Source: an uncultured Colwellia sp.
GTDB lineage: Bacteria; Pseudomonadota; Gammaproteobacteria; Enterobacterales; Alteromonadaceae
NCBI GenBank assembly: GCA_913062815.1
Contig: CAJXWZ010000034.1
Coordinates: forward strand, 1 to 54,302
DNA: 54,302 bases
Reading direction: 5' to 3'
Shown here: one piece after another, positions 49,186-54,302 of the stretch
How the letters are laid out: every line of letters starts with the position of its first letter
Position numbering within the stretch: position 1 is the first letter of the stretch
The notes under the pieces: generated by a model
The model's input: only the letters and a program-made list of their open reading frames with translations
Told to the model about the DNA's origin: nothing
Databases searched by the model: none
Position numbers and translations under genes: made by a program

Positions 49186-49204
49186 TTAACACTGTTAATT
49201 TTTT
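49184..49204 (+). terminator. Weak terminator after glmM
   Basis: AATTAAC, loop ACT, GTTAATT then TTTT; the 7-bp all-AT stem overlaps the glmM stop, so efficiency is doubtful. Confidence 0.4.
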
Positions 49205-49355
49205 GTGGTCATTTATGGCTAAATAAACATCAAACAACCGAGATATTTACTATCTAACAGTAGAATTTAACTTAATACTTGTAAGTTATTCTCAGGTTAG
49301 TTAATATCTCGCGGCTTCATTTTACAATACATTGAAAAGTGGATAGGGGATAAGA

Positions 49356-50126
49356 ATGGCTAGACGTACAATCGTTGCAGCTAACTGGAAAATGAATGGT
49401 GATTTAACTTTAGTGGATACTATGGTTAAAAACTTAAAAACTGTTGAACTACAAGATAATGTTAGTGTAGTTATTTGTCCAAGTTCTCCTTATTTATCAT
49501 CACTTGTAGAAAAAGTAAGTGAGCAAGCATTAAATGGTGCTATTTGTATTGGCGCTCAAAATGTTAGTGAGCATGAATATGGTGCTTATACTGGTGAAAT
49601 TTCAACGCAAATGTTGCAGGAATTGTCAGTAGAATTTGTTATCATAGGCCACTCTGAGCGTAGAGGTTATTATAAAGAAACATCTACGCAAGTAGCTCAT
49701 AAAGTTAAAGCGGCATTAAATGCTGGCTTAACACCTATATTATGTATTGGTGAAAGTGAAGCAGAGCGTGCAACTGAGCAAACAGAATTTGTATTAGCTT
49801 CTCAATTGCAACCAGTAATTGATGAAGTAGGTATTGAAAAATTTATTGATGTTGTTATTGCTTATGAGCCTGTATGGGCCATAGGAACAGGAAAAACAGC
49901 ATCAAGTGAGATGGCACAAGAAACACATCAATTTATCCGCCAATTTCTAGCGAAAGCGAATGAAAGCGTAGCGGCTAAAGTGCCTTTGTTATACGGTGGC
50001 AGCGTGAATGCGTCAAACTGTAATGAATTATTCGCACAAGTCGATATAGACGGTGGTCTTATTGGCGGTGCAAGTTTACAAGTTGAGCAATTTAAAGCAA
50101 TTTGCTTAGCAACTAAAGGAAAGTAA
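49356..50126 (+). CDS. tpiA: Triosephosphate isomerase
   Basis: 256 residues. Glycolytic enzyme interconverting DHAP and GAP. Catalytic Lys in AANWKMNGD, His in IIGHSERRGYYKE, Glu in IAYEPVWAIGTGKTAS, and phosphate loop LLYGGSVNASNCNELF with GGLIGGASL. It lies between glmM and secG, as in Vibrio and Shewanella but not E. coli. GGATAGGGGATAAG upstream gives a strong Shine-Dalgarno. Confidence 0.98.
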   Translation: MARRTIVAANWKMNGDLTLVDTMVKNLKTVELQDNVSVVICPSSPYLSSLVEKVSEQALNGAICIGAQNVSEHEYGAYTGEISTQMLQELSVEFVIIGHSERRGYYKETSTQVAHKVKAALNAGLTPILCIGESEAERATEQTEFVLASQLQPVIDEVGIEKFIDVVIAYEPVWAIGTGKTASSEMAQETHQFIRQFLAKANESVAAKVPLLYGGSVNASNCNELFAQVDIDGGLIGGASLQVEQFKAICLATKGK

Positions 50127-50128
50127 AA

Positions 50129-50539
50129 ATGTTGTATCAAGTATTAATTATCGCCTATGTTCTTGTTGCATTAGCTCTTATTGGTTTAGTGCTGATTCAG
50201 CAAGGTAAAGGTGCTGATATGGGCGCATCTTTCGGTGCCGGCTCATCTGCAACTGTTTTTGGCTCAGGTGGTTCAGGTAACTTTTTAACGAGAACGACTA
50301 CATGGTTAGCGATAGCTTTCTTTGTAATAAGTTTAGTTTTAGGTAATTTGACGGCAAATAGAACTAAAGCGGTTGAAGAGTGGAATAACATAAGTGCTCC
50401 AGCAAGCGAGCAAACTATCGCTACAGACACTATTCCTGATGAAAGTGCAGAGCCGCAAACTACATTAAGTGAGAATTCAGATGTACCAGCATCGGATGCT
50501 CCCGCAGCGAACCAAGATGATAGTGACGTTCCAAACTAA
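50129..50539 (+). CDS. secG: Preprotein translocase subunit SecG
   Basis: 136 residues with two transmembrane segments (about 3-23 and 55-75), GKGADMGASFGAGSSATVFGSGG in the cytoplasmic loop, and an acidic, disordered tail from residue 90 that is longer than E. coli (110). It starts 2 bases after the tpiA stop. It is followed by tRNA-Leu, as in E. coli. Confidence 0.95.
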   Translation: MLYQVLIIAYVLVALALIGLVLIQQGKGADMGASFGAGSSATVFGSGGSGNFLTRTTTWLAIAFFVISLVLGNLTANRTKAVEEWNNISAPASEQTIATDTIPDESAEPQTTLSENSDVPASDAPAANQDDSDVPN

Positions 50540-50557
50540 TATTAATTAAGTTTAATT

Positions 50558-50680
50558 GCGGATGTGGTGGAATTAATAGACACGCATTTTTGAAGGGGTG
50601 GTTTTTAAATGAACTTGAGCTATTCACCTAAAAATGAGCAAGATAACTTAGTAAAACAGTCAGTATAGATTTAGTATTGT
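50558..50680 (+). repeat. Tandem repeat unit A: degenerate 5' half of a tRNA-Leu gene plus spacer
   Basis: Starts GCGGATGTGGTGGAATTAAT, similar to the intact tRNA-Leu start, but the D-loop and anticodon region are diverged and no T-arm or 3' acceptor strand follows. The 23-base spacer block AGCAAGATAACTTAGTAAAA plus CAG lies at 50637-50659, also found in unit B. Confidence 0.85.
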
Positions 50681-50806
50681 GCGGATGTGGCGGAATTGGT
50701 AGACGCGTCAGCTTGAGGGGTTGTAGCCTCAAAAAATTAAGTTAGCTAATTAACCTCATTATTAGCAAGATAACTTAGTAAAACAGAAAATATAGTTTGG
50801 TATTGC
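50681..50806 (+). repeat. Tandem repeat unit B: well-kept 5' half of a tRNA-Leu gene plus spacer
   Basis: Starts GCGGATGTGGCGGAATTGGT and continues AGACGCGTCAGCTTGAGGGG, nearly the same as the intact gene up to the anticodon loop (GAG kept). Then an unrelated AT-rich stretch replaces the variable arm, T-arm and 3' acceptor. The spacer block recurs at 50764-50786, and a TATAGW -10-like motif precedes both unit B and the intact tRNA. Confidence 0.88.
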
Positions 50807-50891
50807 GCGGTTGTGGCGGAATTGGTAGACGCGTTAGCTTGAGGGGCTAATGACTTAGGTCGTGGGGGTTCAAGTCCCCCCAACCGCACCA
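50807..50891 (+). tRNA. tRNA-Leu (GAG)
   Basis: A complete 85-base tRNA including encoded CCA. Acceptor stem GCGGTTG/CAACCGC, anticodon stem TTAGC/GCTAA with loop TTGAGGG (anticodon GAG, reading CUC/CUU), long variable arm, T-arm GGGGG-TTCAAGT-CCCCC. It follows secG as leuU does in E. coli. A strong terminator begins 24 bases later. Confidence 0.97.
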
Positions 50892-50914
50892 CTAAATTAT
50901 ACACATAGACATTC

Positions 50915-50947
50915 AAAGGCCGATTCGTGATGAATCGGCCTTTTTTT
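50915..50947 (+). terminator. Terminator of the tRNA-Leu transcript
   Basis: A perfect 12-bp stem (50915-50926 with 50932-50943), loop GTGAT, T run 50941-50947. Confidence 0.93.
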
Positions 50948-50965
50948 ATGGTGACTACTGTGAGC

Positions 50966-51010
50966 TTATAGATATGGTTAGCCGAGTGGGCTAATCAATA
51001 TCATCTATAA
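50966..51010. repeat. Imperfect long inverted repeat in the tRNA-Leu/PEP-CTERM gap
   Basis: TTATAGAT-AT-GGTTAGCC and its bulged complement GGGCTAATC-AATATC-ATCTATAA flank GAGT. No T tract follows, so it is not an ordinary terminator. Role unknown. Confidence 0.5.
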
Positions 51011-51036
51011 CAAGTTGTGTAACTATTTTGATTAAT

Positions 51037-51061
51037 GCCAATACATCGAGCATGTATTGGC
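51037..51061. repeat. Perfect 10-bp inverted repeat, loop CGAGC
   Basis: GCCAATACAT and ATGTATTGGC flank CGAGC. It stands in the 588-base gap between tRNA-Leu and the PEP-CTERM gene; apart from the listed dyads and the promoter, this gap shows no open frame with a ribosome-binding site. Operator or element end are both possible. Confidence 0.5.
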
Positions 51062-51288
51062 CACTCAACAAAAAGAAAAAAACATTGTGTTTTATGGAGT
51101 AAAATTACAATGGAGAGGATAAGTAGATGATACAAGATCAGGAATAAAGCATAGAAGCTTCTGGCTTTCATCGTCAAATTAATGATCTGACTTGCAATGG
51201 AATCATTTGCTTATTGGACAAAGGGTGATAATTTTAAATTTTAGTATAAACAGCAAGTTTCAATAGCTTTACATCGAAATGCGGACTA

Positions 51289-51314
51289 TTTGACAATATT
51301 GGCGTAGGGTCAAA
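51289..51314. promoter_or_regulatory. Candidate upstream activator dyad
   Basis: TTTGAC (51289-51294) and GTCAAA (51309-51314) are inverted with a 14-base spacer. It lies 104 bases before the -24 element, the distance usual for sigma-54 enhancer-binding proteins. The half-site is short, so chance is not excluded. Confidence 0.3.
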
Positions 51315-51415
51315 ATGGTATTCGCAAGATATTATGTGTGTCAGGATATTTTACAGAATTATTTTTTACTAAAATAATATGTCTATAACTGACTGTTAAT
51401 ATGGTTTTTTGTTTT

Positions 51416-51433
51416 TAGGATCGTTTCTTGCTT
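51416..51433 (+). promoter_or_regulatory. Sigma-54 (-24/-12) promoter of the PEP-CTERM gene
   Basis: TAGGATCG-TTTC-TTGCTT has GG (51418-51419) and GC (51430-51431) exactly 10 bases apart; the -12 half TTGCTT is perfect. The -24 half matches TGGCACG at 4 of 7. Sigma-54 control of PEP-CTERM genes through PrsK/PrsR is known from other exosortase bacteria, which supports it. Confidence 0.55.
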
Positions 51434-51479
51434 ACAATGATGAAATGAACGTGTTTGTTGATGAATAAGGGAAAAATAA

Positions 51480-52835
51480 ATGCTAAATAGAGGTAAAACA
51501 AAAACAAATCTCACGCTTACAGTTGGTCTATTCTTAGCTGCGAGTGTCAGTAATGCTGTTTTTGCTGGTACCACAACAGGCGATACTGAGCATTTTCTAG
51601 TGATAGCATCTGGGCAGAGTAATGACGACCATTTTATTATGTCAAATGTTGAAATTGGTGCTAACCAAGAATTCATTTCCGATGGCACTCCTAATACAAG
51701 TATTCAAAAATTAGGTCGATTTAAGAATCCTGGCACAGGGTATGATGGTGGTTTAAGTTTAATTGGGAAGGGCTTTGATATTTCAAATGCAAATCTTAAT
51801 GCTCTCGAAGGTAAAGATTACAGTGGTAATGCTGCGCTTTTAGGAAGTGATGCCAGAGTTAATTCTTCGGACTCAGATGTAAACGCTCAAGATAATAGTG
51901 CAAATAGCGGGATATTATGTGCGAGTACTAATGATTCGGATTGTGCTGAAGATAATACCTCTTTTTTTGAAGATGCCACCCCAAATACGGCTACAGACTA
52001 TGGGATTGGTGAAGGGGCTACAAGCGGAGTTGATTTTTCTGGTGCTAATGGTTTGATTAATGATTTAGCTCAACAGCGCGATTGGATTATTAACCTTGAA
52101 ACGGATGTGACTTGGGATCTAGATGATATTTATCAATTCGCTGATAAAGACGAGTTTGATGGAAATAAAGACAGTAAAATTACAACATCTATTGATGGTC
52201 TCAATAAAGAGCATGATGGCTTGACCGATGAATACGTGGTTATTGATTTAGACTTGAGTGCAGCTGATGGCGGTTATTTTAAATTAGATAATATGAACTG
52301 GATTATTGAAAGCTTAACTGGTTTAACAGCCATTTTTCGTATGGTTGATGGCCAATATTATAGCTTTTCAAACTCTACAATTATGTTAAGTGACGGTACA
52401 CAAAACCTTGAAAAATTAGGGAATGGTGAGTTAGGAGCTATTTTTTATCAAGATGCCTATGTAGAAACGAACCAATTGTTCAATCTAAGTAATGTTATTT
52501 TAGGTGGAATTGGTTTATGGGATTTCACTGACTTTAACCTTGAAGGTGGAGATGGTGATAAAGGCGGAACCTTGATGCATCGTGAATCCAATGAAATAGT
52601 CGGTTCTGTATGGACTGATCATGGAGGTACTGATACTGAAATATACATGAATAATGCTCAAGGTTGTGGCCAATTTATTAGTAATACCGTAAATATGCAA
52701 AATGCTCGTTGGATGAAATGTTCACGTGGTTTAGCAGGCGATCCCCCTGAGGTGGAAGTACCAGAGCCAAGTACCTTACTATTACTTGCTTTAGGCCTAT
52801 TTGGTTTACGATCTCGTAGTAAATCAACGTCGTAA
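51480..52835 (+). CDS. PEP-CTERM secreted protein (exosortase substrate)
   Basis: 451 residues. A signal peptide (cleavage near VFA, residue 30) and a C-terminal sorting tail: VPEPSTLLLLALGLFGLRSR near residues 424-443, with the PEP motif, a hydrophobic helix and a basic end, which exosortase would cleave. The 400-residue mature region is acidic, Asn/Asp/Gly-rich, with four cysteines (SGILCASTNDSDC and QGCGQF...KCSRG), probably two disulfides, and no domain I know. It may be a cell-surface or EPS-associated protein. AAGGG precedes the ATG; a -24/-12 promoter lies upstream. Confidence 0.9.
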   Translation: MLNRGKTKTNLTLTVGLFLAASVSNAVFAGTTTGDTEHFLVIASGQSNDDHFIMSNVEIGANQEFISDGTPNTSIQKLGRFKNPGTGYDGGLSLIGKGFDISNANLNALEGKDYSGNAALLGSDARVNSSDSDVNAQDNSANSGILCASTNDSDCAEDNTSFFEDATPNTATDYGIGEGATSGVDFSGANGLINDLAQQRDWIINLETDVTWDLDDIYQFADKDEFDGNKDSKITTSIDGLNKEHDGLTDEYVVIDLDLSAADGGYFKLDNMNWIIESLTGLTAIFRMVDGQYYSFSNSTIMLSDGTQNLEKLGNGELGAIFYQDAYVETNQLFNLSNVILGGIGLWDFTDFNLEGGDGDKGGTLMHRESNEIVGSVWTDHGGTDTEIYMNNAQGCGQFISNTVNMQNARWMKCSRGLAGDPPEVEVPEPSTLLLLALGLFGLRSRSKSTS

Positions 52836-52863
52836 ATCAAAGTAGCAAAAAACAAATTAGTTG

Positions 52864-52892
52864 AACGACCAATTTATTGGTCGTTTTTTTTT
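52864..52892 (+). terminator. Terminator after the PEP-CTERM gene
   Basis: AACGACCAA, loop TTTA, TTGGTCGTT followed by T7. Strong rho-independent terminator, so the PEP-CTERM gene is probably separate from the next gene. Confidence 0.92.
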
Positions 52893-52941
52893 GTTAAAAA
52901 GATTATTCTGAATTTAGTTACCTACCATGTAAAAGGCTTAT

Positions 52942-54302
52942 ATGTTTAACACTCTCAATATTAGGCAAGTTCTAAATAAAATCGTCGCAGCATGGCTATT
53001 AACAGTTGTCTTTTTTACTAGCTCGACTTTATTTGCTCAAGAAGAAAATGATGTTTTAGTGCAACATGAACTTGCACAGCACGCGTTCCTCAATGATAAA
53101 TATGAGACAGCCTATATCCATATAAAAAATGCTTTACAGCAGGATGGTAACTATATACCCAGTAAAGTACTGATGGGTGAATTATTGTTGAGGTATGGCT
53201 ATATCAACAGTGCAGTGCTTGAATTTGAAGAAGTGATCAATTTAGGCGGGGATCTTGAGTTATTTATAAAGCCATTTGGTGAGGCTTTATTATTATTGAA
53301 GAAACCAAATGAAGTGTTAAATTTGGCAAAGGGAGTGAGACTATCAAGCCAAAGTTTAGTCCAGTTATATGTTTTTAGGGGAAAGGCACAAGCGCAACTT
53401 AAAAATATTCAAGGTGAGCTTTCTGAGTATCAAAGAGCACTGCAGCTTAATCCAAAGAGTAGTAACGCACTTAATAGTGTTGCGGGCTACTATATTAAAT
53501 TACAACAGCTGAAAAAAGCGCAGCAATTTCTCGATAAGTCTTTTCAAGTAGATAAAAAACAGTATCTAACATGGCATCTACAAGCGCAAATTTATAAACA
53601 TCAATCATTAAATCAGCAAGCGATTGATACTTATCTTAAAGCACTAGCCTTAGCACCAGAATTTCTTGATGCTAAGCGTGGTATTGCCAGTGTCTACATA
53701 AATCAAAATGAAGATCAAAAAGCGCTCGAATTAGTTGAGCAAGTTTTAAAAGCTTCTCCTAACGATCCTCGAGCAAAATTATTGAAGGCCAATTTATTAT
53801 TCAAACAAAATAATAGCAAAGAAGCGAAAGCGATATTAATCAGTTTAAATCAAAAAATCGAAGTAATACCTGAAGATATACAATCTAAAAATAATTTTTT
53901 ATTTTTTATAAATGCCTTAAGTCAGTATTTACTTGAAAATTATCAAGCAGCACTGCGCGGCATTAATCGATATTTGCAAGAAGAGCCAGATAATTATCAG
54001 GCGGTATCTTTAGCTATTAATATATACATCAAACTGGAGAGAAATATTCAGGCACGTGATTTACTTGATAAACATATCGAACAAGTTCTGCCAGAAATCG
54101 AAATGGCAGTTACGCTATGTCAGCTATACATTGAAAGTAGAAATACTTTTAAATGTGAAGAATTATTACCCAAACTGAAGAAGCTTCATCCAAAAGCTGA
54201 ACAACTACTATTAGTAGAAGCAAGGTTATTGGAAAGCAGGCAAGAGGCTACTGCAGCTATTACTTTTTTAGAACATGCCAATGGACAAAAAAGGCATGTT
54301 GG
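52942..54302 (+). CDS. PrsT-like PEP-CTERM-system TPR protein, 3' end outside the window
   Basis: About 453 residues visible, open to the window end with no stop. Start ATG at 52942 with AAAGG 6 bases upstream. An N-terminal signal peptide (hydrophobic residues about 17-32, STLFA|QEE) without a lipobox Cys, whereas PrsT is usually a lipoprotein. Then many TPR units: AYIHIKNALQQDGNYIPSKV, LMGELLLRYGYINSAVLEFE, SEYQRALQLNPKSSNALNSV, AIDTYLKALALAPEFLDAKR. The spacing and KNALQ-D...LLGE pattern fit the PEP-CTERM TPR family (TIGR02917-like). It sits just behind a PEP-CTERM gene, supporting the role in the exosortase/EPS locus. Confidence 0.85.
   Translation, partial: MFNTLNIRQVLNKIVAAWLLTVVFFTSSTLFAQEENDVLVQHELAQHAFLNDKYETAYIHIKNALQQDGNYIPSKVLMGELLLRYGYINSAVLEFEEVINLGGDLELFIKPFGEALLLLKKPNEVLNLAKGVRLSSQSLVQLYVFRGKAQAQLKNIQGELSEYQRALQLNPKSSNALNSVAGYYIKLQQLKKAQQFLDKSFQVDKKQYLTWHLQAQIYKHQSLNQQAIDTYLKALALAPEFLDAKRGIASVYINQNEDQKALELVEQVLKASPNDPRAKLLKANLLFKQNNSKEAKAILISLNQKIEVIPEDIQSKNNFLFFINALSQYLLENYQAALRGINRYLQEEPDNYQAVSLAINIYIKLERNIQARDLLDKHIEQVLPEIEMAVTLCQLYIESRNTFKCEELLPKLKKLHPKAEQLLLVEARLLESRQEATAAITFLEHANGQKRHV

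Noticed and set aside
50558..50640. A second or third functional tRNA-Leu gene in units A and B
   Set aside because: Neither unit has a T-arm or a 3' acceptor strand to pair with GCGGATG, so no cloverleaf forms.
51198..51215. Alternative sigma-54 site TGGAATCATTTGCTT
   Set aside because: GG and GC are only 8 bases apart; the required spacing is 10.
51100..51240. Possible transposase or small gene remnant in the PEP-CTERM upstream gap
   Set aside because: All frames are interrupted, and no family motif could be recognised.

Overview
This window is chromosomal DNA from a marine gammaproteobacterium of the Alteromonadales, most likely Colwelliaceae (Colwellia, Thalassotalea or a relative). I infer this from the AT-rich base composition, E. 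coli-like operon orders with Alteromonadales/Vibrio variants (glmM-tpiA-secG-tRNA-Leu, rnt-motY), and proteins that are near-collinear with E. coli FadR, PrkA, YeaH and FtsH. No rRNA, CRISPR array, prophage or intact insertion sequence is visible.

Layout. 1-6060: tRNA-Met with a textbook stable-RNA promoter, a small secreted DUF3718-type protein, ychF-pth-rplY, then prs-ispE-lolB, all on the minus strand. 6229-13100: hemA-prfA-prmC-sirB2-sirB1-(DUF819 membrane protein)-kdsA, which is the E. coli gene order with one extra membrane gene. 13199-16872: a small secreted protein facing a gcvA-like LysR gene that is followed by an alpha/beta hydrolase, DUF423 and rlmM. 16929-26490: NAD-type isocitrate dehydrogenase, a DUF3192 protein, xni-ppnN, a diguanylate cyclase, an M61 peptidase, queF/syd and a KfrA-like small protein. 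26678-33633: a second DUF3192 protein (lipoprotein), a GNAT, fadR, and the stress module prkA-yeaH-spoVR. 33634-34778: a gene graveyard holding a frameshifted Tn3-family transposase C-terminus and the C-terminus of a periplasmic phosphate-binding-like protein. 34779-40553: sodB / grxD / 2-Cys peroxiredoxin (oxidative stress), rnt, motY and an M1 aminopeptidase. 40659-50539: glnS, a TPR-TonB protein, yhbY / rlmE-ftsH-folP-glmM-tpiA-secG. 50558-50891: a tRNA-Leu(GAG) gene preceded by two truncated tandem copies of its 5' half. 51480-end: a PEP-CTERM secreted protein and a PrsT-like TPR protein that runs off the window; this looks like the edge of an exosortase/PEP-CTERM locus.

How the parts work together. 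Most of the window is housekeeping: translation quality (pth, prfA, prmC, glnS, rlmM, rlmE, yhbY), envelope building (lolB, kdsA, glmM, secG, syd), nucleotide and cofactor supply (prs, hemA, folP, queF, ppnN), and redox defence. The accessory signals lie in three places: the graveyard next to sodB, the tRNA-Leu repeat array, and the PEP-CTERM genes directly beyond it, which carry a good -24/-12 (sigma-54) promoter candidate. Several control sites can be read directly: a CTAAT palindrome upstream of gcvA, an IscR-type-1-like site upstream of sodB, a CRP-like site upstream of hemA, and inverted repeats lying on the probable promoters of fadR and the peroxiredoxin gene. All functional calls rest on reading the sequence and on family knowledge; no database search was run.
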